Shown piece after piece: positions 31,957 to 40,577 of a stretch of 64,000 nucleotides of DNA. Below the pieces are notes generated by a model. The model was given only the letters and a program-made list of their open reading frames with translations, did no database searches and was not told the DNA's origin. The position numbers and the translations under genes are program-made. Source of the stretch: Catellatospora paridis (GTDB lineage: Bacteria; Actinomycetota; Actinomycetes; Mycobacteriales; Micromonosporaceae); contig NZ_ML769312.1 in NCBI RefSeq assembly GCF_009720365.1, positions 930,001 to 994,000 on the forward strand, written 5' to 3'. Numbering within the stretch: position 1 is the first letter of the stretch; each line of letters begins with the position of its first letter.

Positions 31957-32799
31957 CTACACCGCGGCTTCGGTGATCGCCTGGATCTCGTCAACCAGCG
32001 TGGTGAACAGGTCGCTCGGGATGTCGTGGCCCATCGCGGGGTAGATCACCAGGCGGGAGCCGGGGATCGCCGCGGCGATGTCGCGGCTGGCCACCGGCCG
32101 GATCAGCGGATCGTCCCGTCCGTGCACCACGAGGACCGGCATGGTCAGCTGCCGCAGCCGCCTGGTCAGGTTGCCGGTCGTGCGTCCGGCGGCGAACTGG
32201 CGCTGGGTCGAGGCGTTGTCCAGACCGCCGCGCTCCGCGCCGACGGTCGCGATCCGGCGAATCCGCTCCTCCTCGAACGGGCGGTTCGGCGACGACATCG
32301 CCCGGATGACGTCGACCTGTGCCTGGGTCCGGCCCTCGAGGTCGGGCGAATAGCACTTACCCATGAGCTTGAACAGCGCGCCGAGCTTGAGCACGCGCAT
32401 GGTGTTCCAGTTGCCGCCGACGCCGCCGCTCATGATGCAGGTCAGGCTCCGGACCCGCGGTGGCGCCTCGATCGCGACGAGCTGCGCGATCGCGGAGCCC
32501 AGGGACGCACCGGCGACGTGGGCCGAGTCCCAGCCCAGCTCGTCCATGACCGCCAGGGCGTCGGCGGCCAGGTCCCGCGCGGTGTACTTCGTGCCGGGGC
32601 AGCGTGAGGACAGGCCGCTGTCGCGGTTGTCGAACCGGACCACGTGGAAGCCCCGCCCGGCGAGCTGCTCGCAGAACTCGTCCGGCCACCAGATCATCTG
32701 GAACGACAGGCCCATGATGAGCAGCAGCGGTTCGCCGCCGGGCAGCCCGAACTCCTCGTATGCGATGTCGACGTCGCCCCTGCGCACAGTCTTGATCAT
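31957..32799 (-). CDS. Alpha/beta hydrolase
   Basis: 280 residues. Nucleophile elbow 'AGASLGSAI', oxyanion region 'LLLIMGLSFQMIWW', acid strand 'PVLVVHGRDDPLIRP' and catalytic His in 'YPAMGHDIPS' are present. It resembles actinobacterial esterases near aclacinomycin-methylesterase-like hydrolases. The start at 32799 has GGAAGG 6 bases upstream. It is divergent from a TetR regulator with a palindrome between them, so this regulator probably controls it. Confidence 0.87.
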   Translation of the reverse strand: MIKTVRRGDVDIAYEEFGLPGGEPLLLIMGLSFQMIWWPDEFCEQLAGRGFHVVRFDNRDSGLSSRCPGTKYTARDLAADALAVMDELGWDSAHVAGASLGSAIAQLVAIEAPPRVRSLTCIMSGGVGGNWNTMRVLKLGALFKLMGKCYSPDLEGRTQAQVDVIRAMSSPNRPFEEERIRRIATVGAERGGLDNASTQRQFAAGRTTGNLTRRLRQLTMPVLVVHGRDDPLIRPVASRDIAAAIPGSRLVIYPAMGHDIPSDLFTTLVDEIQAITEAAV

Positions 32800-32843
32800 G
32801 TGCTGCCTTCCGTTTTGCAATACACTCGACATGCTAAACGCCG

Positions 32844-32858
32844 GTGAAAACATTTCAC
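32844..32858. promoter_or_regulatory. Probable TetR operator
   Basis: GTGAAA-ACA-TTTCAC is a perfect inverted repeat in the 90-base space between the divergent hydrolase and TetR genes. Wider half-sites TTTTGCAATAC and GTATTGTCAAA flank it. Confidence 0.65.
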
Positions 32859-32889
32859 AATGCAGTCGTATTGTCAAAGGGGTCGCAGC

Positions 32890-33450
32890 TTGCCGAAGAA
32901 GGTGGACGCCGACGAGCGGCGCCGGACCATCGCCGAGGCCGTGTTCCGCGTCATCGAGACGACCGGCAGCGAGGCAGTGAGCCTGCGCGACGTCGCCGCC
33001 GAGGCCGGCGTCTCGATGGGCATGGTGCAGCACTATTTCAGCACCAAGGACGAGATGCTCATGTTCGCCCTGGATCACATGGGCGAGCGGGTCGGCCGCC
33101 GCCTCCAGGCCCGCCTCGCGGCCCTGCCCGATCCCACGCCGAAGCAGGTCACCAGGGCGATGCTCACCGAGATGCTGCCCTCGACCAAGGAATCCCGCCA
33201 GGAAGCCGCGGTGTCGATCGCGTTCTTCAACCGCGCCGTCGCGACCCCGGCATACGCCGCCGCACTACGCGACGGCTACCGTCGCCTGCTCACCCTGCTG
33301 GCCGCCCAACTCCCGCCCCACCGGCAGCACGAGGCTGACACGTTGTTCTTCCTGACCCAGGGCCTGCTCGGACCGGTGCTGCTCGGCCACTTCACCGCCG
33401 AGCAGGCGACCGCACTGCTCGACACCCAACTGGACCGGGCGTTCGCCTGA
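32890..33450 (+). CDS. TetR/AcrR-family transcriptional regulator
   Basis: 186 residues. The N-terminal helix-turn-helix is 'VSLRDVAAEAGVSMGMVQHYFSTKDEMLMFAL', and the rest is a helical ligand domain ('TetR_C'). The TTG at 32890 is preferred over ATG 32860 because AAAGGGG lies just upstream. It probably represses itself and the divergent hydrolase through the palindrome at 32844. The effector is unknown. Confidence 0.9.
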   Translation: MPKKVDADERRRTIAEAVFRVIETTGSEAVSLRDVAAEAGVSMGMVQHYFSTKDEMLMFALDHMGERVGRRLQARLAALPDPTPKQVTRAMLTEMLPSTKESRQEAAVSIAFFNRAVATPAYAAALRDGYRRLLTLLAAQLPPHRQHEADTLFFLTQGLLGPVLLGHFTAEQATALLDTQLDRAFA

Positions 33451-33463
33451 CCCGTCCCTCCTG

Positions 33464-33494
33464 GCAGGGGATGACCGATGCCCGGCATCCCTGC
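33464..33494. terminator. Terminator between convergent TetR and LOG-family genes
   Basis: GCAGGGGATG pairs with GCATCCCTGC (one offset base), with an 11-base loop. It lies 13 bases from each of the two convergent stop codons. Confidence 0.55.
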
Positions 33495-33507
33495 ACATGT
33501 CGGCCAC

Positions 33508-34101
33508 TCAGGCGGCAGGCCTTGCCGTAGCGGCCGGGTCCTCGGCTGACACCGCCTTCTCCAGGTGGGCGAGCGCGTCAGCGGCGTTGTCGGCGATGAA
33601 GACCAGCTCTGCGAGGGGCACCGGCAGAAAGCCTTCGGCGTCCATCCGCCGCAGCTGGAGGATCAGCCCGTCGTAAAAGCCCGCGGTGTTGAGCAGCACC
33701 ACGGGCTTGTCGAACAGTCCGTGCTTGCGCAGCTCCAAGGCCTCGGTCGCCTCGTCGAGCGTGCCCAGGCCACCGGCCAGCACCACCACCGCGTCGGCCG
33801 CGGCGAGCAGCAGCGCCTTACGCTCGGCGAGGTCCTTGGCGTAGGTCATCTCGTCGGCGTCGTGCCTGGCGAACTGCCGGAGGAAGTCGACGGAGAACCC
33901 GGTGAGCCGCCCGCCACCCGCCCGTACGCCGTCGGCGACGACCTTCATCAGCCCGGCGTCGGAACCGCCCCACACCAGGGTGTGGCCGCCCCGGCCGACG
34001 AGCTCCGCGAACTCCCGGGTCGGCCCGGTGTAGCGCTCGTCGAGGTCGTTGGCGGAGAGGAAGACACAGATCTTCAGGGAGGTGGGCGCGGCTGCCGTCA
34101 T
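33508..34101 (-). CDS. LOG-family protein (cytokinin-type nucleoside 5'-monophosphate phosphoribohydrolase)
   Basis: 197 residues, the usual LOG length. 'VWGGSDAGLMKVVADGV' and 'VVLAGGLGTLDEATEALELRKHGLFDKPVVLLN' contain the (P)GGxGTxxE signature; the first Pro is Ala here. Members hydrolyse nucleoside monophosphates to base and ribose 5-phosphate. The frame extends upstream into the antisense of the next gene, so the start at 34101 is used. It is adjacent to, but not overlapping, the DUF2332 gene on the same strand. Confidence 0.87.
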   Translation of the reverse strand: MTAAAPTSLKICVFLSANDLDERYTGPTREFAELVGRGGHTLVWGGSDAGLMKVVADGVRAGGGRLTGFSVDFLRQFARHDADEMTYAKDLAERKALLLAAADAVVVLAGGLGTLDEATEALELRKHGLFDKPVVLLNTAGFYDGLILQLRRMDAEGFLPVPLAELVFIADNAADALAHLEKAVSAEDPAATARPAA

Positions 34102-34150
34102 GCTCCCACCGTATGCGCACACCCGATCACCGCGACGGTCCAGTGCGTGA

Positions 34151-35086
34151 TCAGGTGAGCCAGGCCATCGCCTGACCGTGGCCACGGGTCCAGGCCAGCG
34201 GTGTCCCGTCCAGCGCGAGCACGTTGTGCAGTGCCCCGTCCGGGGCGGGCGGCAGTCCCCGGTAGCCCATGACCTCGGGGGCCTCGACCGAGATCCAGTG
34301 GCCGGGCAGGTCGCGCACCAGGTCGGTGAACGCGGCGCGGCGGTCGGCGGGCACCTGATACAGCACGGAGGTGTGGAACACCACGAGCGTCGCGCCGGCC
34401 GGCGCCTGGGCGGCCAGCGCGGGCAGGTCGTCGACAAGGTCACCGCGGATCAGCGTCGGCGGGTCCGCTGCGGCGACGGCGGCCGCGGCCCGCAGCCGGT
34501 CCCTGCGGTGCTGGTGTTCGGGCCAGATCAGCGCCTCCAGCCAGGCGACGTCGTCCGGATCGGTGACCTGCAGCGGGTTGAGGTCCAGGCCGGCCCGCCA
34601 CACCACGTCGGGCAGCCGGGTCGGCGGCGTCGTGCCGGTGAGCGCGCAGTCGAGGACCGGCCCGCCGGATCCGATCTCGTGGTCGCCGTACCGGTAGGTG
34701 TAGCGGTCGGGGTAGAGGCCGAGCCCGGCCGCCGCGCCGACCTCCAGCAGCGCCAGCGGCTGCGGCAGCGCCGACAGCACGGGCAGCAGCAGCGCGCACC
34801 GGCCGGACTCGTTGGTCTGGGTGGCCCGGGTGCGGAGTTCGGCCTCGATCACGGGCCAGTGCGCCAGCGTGAAGTCATGGAAGGCCGCCGGGTCGTCCAC
34901 CGGGCCGCCGAGCAGGCGCACGACGCCGAGCAGCAGGTTCGGCTGCCGCTTCGGCTTCGGGACGGTCGCCAGCAGTGCCAGGATCTGCTCGTCCGCCGCG
35001 ATCGCGAGCGACAGCCGCTCATACGTCGGCGACACCCCCCGAGCCTCGCGCAAGGCGAAGTCCGTATACCTCGATGCGTCGATCAC
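34151..35086 (-). CDS. DUF2332 family protein
   Basis: 311 residues. The family signature is clear: 'GVSPTYERLSLAIAADEQILALLA', 'RATQTNESGRCALLLPVL' and 'PLALLEVGAAAGLGLYPDRYTYRYG', then a methyltransferase-like half with 'LVVFHTSVLYQVP'. The 'EVGAAAGLGL' motif suggests a Rossmann-type nucleotide or SAM site. Function is not established. It precedes the LOG gene by 49 bases, possibly one transcript. Confidence 0.85.
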   Translation of the reverse strand: MIDASRYTDFALREARGVSPTYERLSLAIAADEQILALLATVPKPKRQPNLLLGVVRLLGGPVDDPAAFHDFTLAHWPVIEAELRTRATQTNESGRCALLLPVLSALPQPLALLEVGAAAGLGLYPDRYTYRYGDHEIGSGGPVLDCALTGTTPPTRLPDVVWRAGLDLNPLQVTDPDDVAWLEALIWPEHQHRRDRLRAAAAVAAADPPTLIRGDLVDDLPALAAQAPAGATLVVFHTSVLYQVPADRRAAFTDLVRDLPGHWISVEAPEVMGYRGLPPAPDGALHNVLALDGTPLAWTRGHGQAMAWLT

Positions 35087-35260
35087 CGACCGATGGTCCC
35101 ACGACGACCGTGGACCAGGTCGCCCCGCAGGACGTCACCCGCGAAACGCGGGACGCGAATTCCGGACCCCGGGCACCAACGACTGAGCACCCGTGCCGAA
35201 CGGCGGCACCATGGATCGCTGCCATGATGCCGCCGCTACGGGCTGGGGACGTTCGCGGGT

Positions 35261-36079
35261 TCAGTCCTGGTGGTCGACGAACGCCAGGGTGGTCGCGGCG
35301 AACAGCGGCGAGTCGACCAGGTTGTAGTGGGTCAGGCCGGGCAGGATCGCCAGCGCGTGGCCGCCCTTGGGCCGCCCGTCGCCCATCCAGCCGCCGTCGC
35401 GCAGGCCACCGTCGAGCAGGTTGAAGATCTCCACGAAGTGGCTCGGCGGGGCCATGTCGGCGTCGGCGGCGACGATCAGCGTCGGCACCTGCATGCCGCG
35501 TACCTCGTCGGTGTAGTCGAAGTCCTTGACCATCGCCTCACCGATCTTGTCGAGCAGCCGCGGGAAGTCCTCCGGGCGCGGGGCGACCCGCTGGTACAGC
35601 TCGTACATCGGGGTGTCCTTCATGAACTCGGCCGCGGCCGCGTTCACCTGGCCCTGCTGCCCGAGCATCTCGGGGTAGATCGCGCTGCGGCGGATGTTCG
35701 CCGAGGCGGAGACCACCCGGCCGACCTTGTCCGGGTGCCGGATCCCGGTCAGCAGGGCGACCCCGCCGCCGAAGGAGAAACCGACCACGTCCGGGCGGTC
35801 GAGCCCGAGGTGCTCGATGAGCGCCCCGATGTCGTCGGCCATCAGCGGCACTTCGAGCGGCCGGTCGATGTCGGCGGTGCGGCCGTGGCCCTGCAGGTCG
35901 ACGGCGATCACCTGGTGGTGGTCGGCGAGGGCGGGCAGGATCGCCCCGAACATCTCCCCCGAGCCGAGCCCGCCGTGCAGGAGGATCATCGGGCGGCCCG
36001 AGCCGTGGGTCTCGTAGTACAGGTTGATGCCGTTGACCTCGGCGTATCGGCCTTCTCCGGTCGATGCGGTCGCGCTCAT
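35261..36079 (-). CDS. Alpha/beta hydrolase
   Basis: 272 residues. 'YETHGSGRPMILLHGGLGSG' oxyanion loop, 'VVGFSFGGGVALLTG' nucleophile elbow, 'PTLIVAADADMAPP' acid strand and 'LPGLTHYNLVDSP' His. It is close to actinobacterial haloperoxidase-like or epoxide-hydrolase-like enzymes, and the substrate is unknown. GAGGAGATCACC lies just before the ATG. The 174 bases downstream to the DUF2332 gene hold nothing I recognise. Confidence 0.87.
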   Translation of the reverse strand: MSATASTGEGRYAEVNGINLYYETHGSGRPMILLHGGLGSGEMFGAILPALADHHQVIAVDLQGHGRTADIDRPLEVPLMADDIGALIEHLGLDRPDVVGFSFGGGVALLTGIRHPDKVGRVVSASANIRRSAIYPEMLGQQGQVNAAAAEFMKDTPMYELYQRVAPRPEDFPRLLDKIGEAMVKDFDYTDEVRGMQVPTLIVAADADMAPPSHFVEIFNLLDGGLRDGGWMGDGRPKGGHALAILPGLTHYNLVDSPLFAATTLAFVDHQD

Positions 36080-36179
36080 GGTGATCTCCTCGTGTCTTTC
36101 GGATGTGTCTACATCTGCTCTGACGACCCGGCTTCGCCGAACTCATCGGTGCGCCGAGGAAAACTTTGAGCAGACACGG

Positions 36180-37007
36180 TCAGTCTCCGTAGTCACCGAA
36201 CGAGACGTCGATGAGGAATCTGTCCCAGTAGCCGTCGGGCGTCAGCGTGCCGTGGTCCAGCTCCTCGAACTTCTTCCGCATGGTGTCGGCGGCGAGTCTG
36301 GGGTCCTCCATCTCCTCCTCGTCGTCATCGAAGTCATTCAGGCAGTACGGATACGCGTTCTCGCAGATGTTGAGGTATCCGATGAACGCCGCCAGGCTAC
36401 TGTTGATCTTTGACACGCACTCGTGCGAGCCGGCTTCGAGTTCCCTGATCGACAGGTCGTCAAGCGCGAGGCAGATCAGGTCTTGTTCCCGGGTGACGCC
36501 GAACCGCACCAGGCGCGCACCGGACGAATCCACCAGGGGTTCGGGCACGGCGTCGGCGGTGAAGATGCCCAGGACCTCGCGCGGCAGGTCATGCTCGGCG
36601 AGCACCCGTCGCGCCGCGGGCTCGATGCCGTCCAGCGCCGCCGCGTCGTAGTGCATCAGGCCCGATCGCCAGCGCACGGTGGCGTTCTCGATCTGATCCG
36701 GGCGCACCCGGAACTCGTCGCGTCGCCGCAGCGTGTCCACGCTCTCAACCGCGAACGTGACGATCAGGACCTCGCGGCCCTGCTCGTCACGTTCGGTGCG
36801 GCGCACCCGGCACCGCAGGTGTGCCGGTGCCGGGAACGACCGCGGCACCGGCACGTCGCCCCCGACGAGATTCGTCGCCCGGTCCACGAACCTCCACGAG
36901 GTGCCGTCGGCGTCCACCAGCGACGCCCTCAACCAGCCGGGAAAGCCGTCGTCGACGCCGACGGCTTCGACCTTGAGCAGCAGCCACGCCTGTCCGGCCT
37001 GATCCAT
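36180..37007 (-). CDS. SUKH-4-type immunity protein
   Basis: 275 residues. The first about 90 form a small beta-rich domain ('SWRFVDRATNLVGGDVPVP', 'HLRCRVRRTERDEQGREVLIVTFAVESVDT'). The rest is SUKH-4-like: 'ADAVPEPLVDSSGARLVRFGVT', 'ICLALDDLSIRELEAGSHECVSKINSSLAAFIGYLNICENAYPY' and an acidic end. SUKH proteins neutralise nuclease and other toxins of polymorphic toxin systems. No toxin or secretion gene is next to it. Starts at 37007 and 37025 are both possible. Confidence 0.72.
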   Translation of the reverse strand: MDQAGQAWLLLKVEAVGVDDGFPGWLRASLVDADGTSWRFVDRATNLVGGDVPVPRSFPAPAHLRCRVRRTERDEQGREVLIVTFAVESVDTLRRRDEFRVRPDQIENATVRWRSGLMHYDAAALDGIEPAARRVLAEHDLPREVLGIFTADAVPEPLVDSSGARLVRFGVTREQDLICLALDDLSIRELEAGSHECVSKINSSLAAFIGYLNICENAYPYCLNDFDDDEEEMEDPRLAADTMRKKFEELDHGTLTPDGYWDRFLIDVSFGDYGD

Positions 37008-37449
37008 CCCCGCATGATGCCGCACCGTCGCGCCGTCGGCAGCCCTGGTGGTCAGGGAAGGTCAGACACGGAGGGCGATGGCGGCTGGCACCGGGAAGCC
37101 CGCTCCGCGCCGTTGCCTTCGTCACGCTGGGTAGCCGGCGAGGCGGTAGTCGTCCTAGGCTCTGCGGCATGTCCACGTCTTCGCGGTTCTTCGCGCGCCC
37201 GGCCCTGATGGCCGCCGGCGCCCCGCGTCGTACGTGTCGAATGTGTCTCTGACGAGGGCCATCGTCCGCTCGCGCCCCGAAGCGAGCACTTTCGCGACCG
37301 CAACTGTCGCGACCGCACCCACCTCGTGAGTCTCGACTCGCCTCCCGCGTCCACGCCTGTCCGGCGTCGGCCTGCGGTCGCCTCCGGCCGTCCCGCCACG
37401 GCCTACGTTCACCCTGAGTAATCAGTTCCGGGAAGAGTCGTACCCAGCG
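37008..37449. other. Intergenic region before the methionine importer
   Basis: No credible gene: the minus-strand frame at 37052-37399 is Arg/Gly/Thr-rich low complexity. It contains a direct repeat of TCGCGACCGCA at 37292 and 37307. I looked for a SAM riboswitch pattern before metN and did not recognise one. Confidence 0.5.
37292..37317. repeat. Direct repeat TCGCGACCGCA, 15-base period
   Basis: Two exact 11-base copies with 4 bases between, about 135 bases upstream of the importer. A regulator binding two tandem sites is possible. Confidence 0.5.
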
Positions 37450-38175
37450 ATGATCGAATTGCACCGTTTGCGAAAAACGTACCCAGGCGGCGTCGCCGCC
37501 CTCGACGGCGTCGACCTGCACGTCGCCCCGGGCGAGATCTACGGCGTCGTCGGCCGCAGCGGCGCGGGCAAGAGCACCCTGCTGCGCGCCGTCAACCTGC
37601 TCGAACGCCCCGACAGCGGCACCGTGCGCGTCGCCGGGCAGGAGCTGACCGCACTCGGCTCCGCCGAGCTGCGCGCCGCCCGCCGCCGCATCGGCATGAT
37701 CTTCCAGCAGTTCCACCTGCTGTCCGCGCGCACCGTCGCGGGCAACGTCGCGCTGCCGCTGGAACTGGCCGGGGTGGCCCGTTCGCAGCGGGGCGGGCGG
37801 GTCCGGGAGCTGCTGGACCTGGTCGGTCTGTCCGACAAGGCGGGCGAGCACCCGGCGCGGCTGTCCGGCGGGCAGCGCCAGCGGGTCGCCATCGCGCGGG
37901 CGCTGGCCACCGACCCGGCGGTGCTGCTGTGCGACGAGGCGACCAGCGCGCTGGACCCGTACACCACGGTCGAGATCCTGCACCTGCTGCGCGACCTCAA
38001 CCGGCGGCTCGGCCTGACCATCCTGCTCATCACGCACGACCTGGGTGTCGTCGAGCGGATCTGCGACCGGGCCGGCGTGCTCGACGCCGGTCGTCTCGTC
38101 GAGTCGGGACCGGTGGGCGGGCTGCTCGGTGAGCCCGGTTCGGCACTGTCGGCGCTGGCCCAGGCGGTGCGGTGA
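37450..38175 (+). CDS. metN: Methionine-type ABC transporter ATP-binding protein (MetN-like, no NIL domain)
   Basis: 241 residues. It starts '[14 protein letters not shown]', with Walker A 'GRSGAGKST', Q-loop '[14 protein letters not shown]' (typical of MetN), signature '[15 protein letters not shown]' and Walker B '[16 protein letters not shown]'. MetN usually has about 340 residues with a C-terminal NIL domain that senses methionine; that domain is absent here, so feedback inhibition of this type should be lost. First gene of metN-metI-metQ. Confidence 0.87.
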   Translation: MIELHRLRKTYPGGVAALDGVDLHVAPGEIYGVVGRSGAGKSTLLRAVNLLERPDSGTVRVAGQELTALGSAELRAARRRIGMIFQQFHLLSARTVAGNVALPLELAGVARSQRGGRVRELLDLVGLSDKAGEHPARLSGGQRQRVAIARALATDPAVLLCDEATSALDPYTTVEILHLLRDLNRRLGLTILLITHDLGVVERICDRAGVLDAGRLVESGPVGGLLGEPGSALSALAQAVR

Positions 38176-38795
38176 TGATCGACCTGCTGCTGCCGGCCAC
38201 CGGCGAGACCCTGCACATGGTCGGCCTGGCCACGCTGTTCACCGTGCTGGTCGGGCTGCCGCTGGGGGTGCTGCTCGGATACGGGCCCGCGCCCGTGCGG
38301 CCCGTGCTCGGCGCGGTCGTCAACGTCGGGCGGTCGGTGCCGTTCGTCATCCTGATGATCGCGGTCATCCCGCTCACCCGCGCCCTGCTGGGCACCTCGA
38401 TCGGCACGGCCGCCGCGGTGGTGCCGCTGACCGTGGGCGCGATCCCGTTCTTCGCCCGTCTCGTCGAAGGCGCGCTGCGCGACGTCGACCCGGGCCTGAC
38501 CGAGGCCGGGCACGCGTTCGGGGCCACGCGGGTGCAGATCGTCGCCCGGATCCTGCTGCCGGAGGCGCTGCCCGCCCTGGTCCGCGGCCTGACCGTCACG
38601 GCGGTCGCGCTCGTCGGCTACTCGGCCATGGCCGGGGTGATCGGCGGCGGCGGTCTCGGCTACCTCGCCATCCGCTACGGCTATCAGCGCTTCGAGACCG
38701 ACGTCATGCTCGCCACCGTCGCCGTGCTCGTCGCCCTGGTGCAGCTCGTCCAGTTCACCGGCGACCGGCTGGCCCGACGGCTCGACCGCCGCTGA
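38172..38795 (+). CDS. metI: Methionine-type ABC transporter permease (MetI-like)
   Basis: 207 residues, five helices. '[25 protein letters not shown]', '[18 protein letters not shown]', '[29 protein letters not shown]' and '[10 protein letters not shown]'-like segment '[29 protein letters not shown]' match MetI. The GTG overlaps the metN stop by 4 bases; ATG at 38175 is equally possible. Confidence 0.88.
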   Translation: MMIDLLLPATGETLHMVGLATLFTVLVGLPLGVLLGYGPAPVRPVLGAVVNVGRSVPFVILMIAVIPLTRALLGTSIGTAAAVVPLTVGAIPFFARLVEGALRDVDPGLTEAGHAFGATRVQIVARILLPEALPALVRGLTVTAVALVGYSAMAGVIGGGGLGYLAIRYGYQRFETDVMLATVAVLVALVQLVQFTGDRLARRLDRR

Positions 38796-38851
38796 CCCAC
38801 CCGGCTTCCCACCGCTCGAACCCGCAGATCCACACCCCAAGGAGAATCACC

Positions 38852-39658
38852 ATGAACCGCCGTGCCCTCGTGGCCGCACCGCTCGCATTGCTCGCCGGAC
38901 TCGCCCTCGCGGCGTGCGGCACCCCGGCCGCCGACAAGCCGACCGACGTCCTGGTCGTCGGAGCCAGCTCCGCGCCGCACGCGCAGATCCTGGCCGAGGC
39001 CGCCAAGCTCGTCCCCGACCTGAAGCTGCAGGTCAAGGAGTTCGACGACTACGTACAGCCGAATCTGGCCACCGAGAGCGGCGAGCTGGACGCCAACTAC
39101 TTCCAGCACCAGGCCTACCTGGACGACTTCGCCGCCAGCAATCCGGTGCACCTGACCGCGGTCGCGCCGGTGCACATCGAGCCGCTGGGTGCGTACTCGA
39201 AGAAGGTGAAGTCGATCGCGGAGGTGCCGCAGGGCGCCGACGTGGCGATCCCGGCCGACGCCACCAACGGCGGGCGGGCGCTCGCGCTGCTGGCCGTGCA
39301 GGGCCTGATCACGCTCAAGGAGGGCGCGGGCGTCAAGGCCACCGAGCGCGACATCGCCGCCAACCCGAAGCAGCTGAAGATCACCGCGCTGGAGGCGGCG
39401 CAGCTGCCGCGCTCCCTGGACGACGTCGACCTGGCCGTGATCAACGGCAACTTCGCGCTGCAGGCCGGTCTCAAGCCCGCCGTGGACGCGCTGGCGCTGG
39501 AGGCGGCGAAGGACAACCCGTACGCGAATCTGCTGGTGGTCAAGCAGGGCCACGAGAACGACCCGCGCATCCAGCGACTCGCCCAGGTGCTGGCCTCACC
39601 CGAGATCAAGAAGTTCATCGAGTCCACCTACGACGGCGCGGTCATCCCCGCCTCCTGA
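38852..39658 (+). CDS. metQ: Methionine-type substrate-binding lipoprotein (MetQ/NlpA family)
   Basis: 268 residues. Signal with lipobox 'ALAAC'; mature part with 'QVKEFDDYVQPNLATESGELDANYFQHQAYLDDFA', 'VAIPADATNGGRALALL' and 'LAVINGNFALQAGL', all NlpA/MetQ signatures. AAGGAGA lies 7 bases before the ATG. It captures methionine or a derivative for MetNI. A bidirectional terminator follows. Confidence 0.9.
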   Translation: MNRRALVAAPLALLAGLALAACGTPAADKPTDVLVVGASSAPHAQILAEAAKLVPDLKLQVKEFDDYVQPNLATESGELDANYFQHQAYLDDFAASNPVHLTAVAPVHIEPLGAYSKKVKSIAEVPQGADVAIPADATNGGRALALLAVQGLITLKEGAGVKATERDIAANPKQLKITALEAAQLPRSLDDVDLAVINGNFALQAGLKPAVDALALEAAKDNPYANLLVVKQGHENDPRIQRLAQVLASPEIKKFIESTYDGAVIPAS

Positions 39659-39664
39659 GCTGCT

Positions 39665-39699
39665 CGGCGGCACGGTTGTCCACCGAGACCGTGCCGCCG
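39665..39699. terminator. Terminator between convergent metQ and LLM genes
   Basis: A perfect 12-bp stem (39665-39676 with 39688-39699) with an 11-base loop fills the 43-base gap. Confidence 0.8.
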
Positions 39700-39701
39700 G
39701 T

Positions 39702-40577
39702 TCAGGCGGTTAGTTCGCGCACCCGCGGCACGACCTCCTGCGCGAACCGCTGGAGCTGGTCGCGCTCGTCCATCACCGGCCAGAAGACGAACGTGTCGAA
39801 GCGCAGGCCGTGCACCCATCCGGCGAGGGTCTGCGCCCATGTCTCGGCGGAGCCGAACAGGCCCTTGCCGCGGTGCGCGCCGCCGATCATGCCGAGCACG
39901 TTGTAGAGGCGGCGCACCTGCGCCGGGTCACGTCCGGCCCGCCGCGCCGCGTCGTCGATCAGGTCCTGTTTGGCGGGGACCTCGCCGGGCGGCACGTACA
40001 CGTTCAGCGGGCTGATCCAGCCGTCGGCCAGCTCGCCGATGAGGCGGAGCATGCGCGGGCCCTGCGCGCCCAGCCACACCGGCACCCGGTGCGCCGGGAC
40101 GGGCCCGGGTTCGTAGCCGCCGATCCGGTGGTGGCGGCCGTCCATCGCGATCGGGCCGTCGGCGTCGAGCGCCGCCCGCAGCAGCCGCAGCGCTTCGGCG
40201 GTGAACTCGACGGCCGCGCCGCCACGTACCGCGTTGCCGCCCATCGCCGCGACCGCGTCGGGGAACCCGCCCGAGCCGACGCCCAGTTCGAACCGGCCGC
40301 CGGTCAGCACGTCCAGGGACGCGGCGGCCTTGGCCAGCATCGGCACGGGCCGCAGGGCCATGTCGGCGACGTCGGTGAGCAGCCGCACCCGGGTGGTGAG
40401 CGGGCCGAGGTGCGCCAGCGCGGTGAGGGTGTCCAGGTGGCCCGGCTGGTATGGATGGTCCTGCACCGCGATCAGGTCCAGCCCCGCCTCGTCCGCGGCG
40501 CGGGCCAGCGCGGTCATCCCGGCCACGTCGTCTGCCGACGGGGTGACCGCCAGCCCGAACTGCACCTTGTCAGCCAT
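39702..40577 (-). CDS. LLM-class flavin/F420-dependent oxidoreductase
   Basis: 291 residues of the luciferase-like barrel: 'LARAADEAGLDLIAVQDHPYQPGHLD', 'RVRLLTDVADMALRPVPMLAKAAASLDVLTGGRFELGVGSG', 'PVWLGAQGPRMLRLIGELADGW'. The 'VQDHPYQPG' start resembles actinobacterial F420-dependent members, so the cofactor could be F420 or FMN. It overlaps the hemerythrin gene by 8 bases, so the two are translated together. Confidence 0.87.
   Translation of the reverse strand: MADKVQFGLAVTPSADDVAGMTALARAADEAGLDLIAVQDHPYQPGHLDTLTALAHLGPLTTRVRLLTDVADMALRPVPMLAKAAASLDVLTGGRFELGVGSGGFPDAVAAMGGNAVRGGAAVEFTAEALRLLRAALDADGPIAMDGRHHRIGGYEPGPVPAHRVPVWLGAQGPRMLRLIGELADGWISPLNVYVPPGEVPAKQDLIDDAARRAGRDPAQVRRLYNVLGMIGGAHRGKGLFGSAETWAQTLAGWVHGLRFDTFVFWPVMDERDQLQRFAQEVVPRVRELTA

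Noticed and set aside
37052-37399. Minus-strand ORF before metN
   Set aside because: Arg/Gly/Thr-rich low complexity without a ribosome site or recognisable domain.
37150-37449. SAM riboswitch before metN
   Set aside because: I searched for the conserved stems by eye and did not find them. A covariance-model scan would be decisive.
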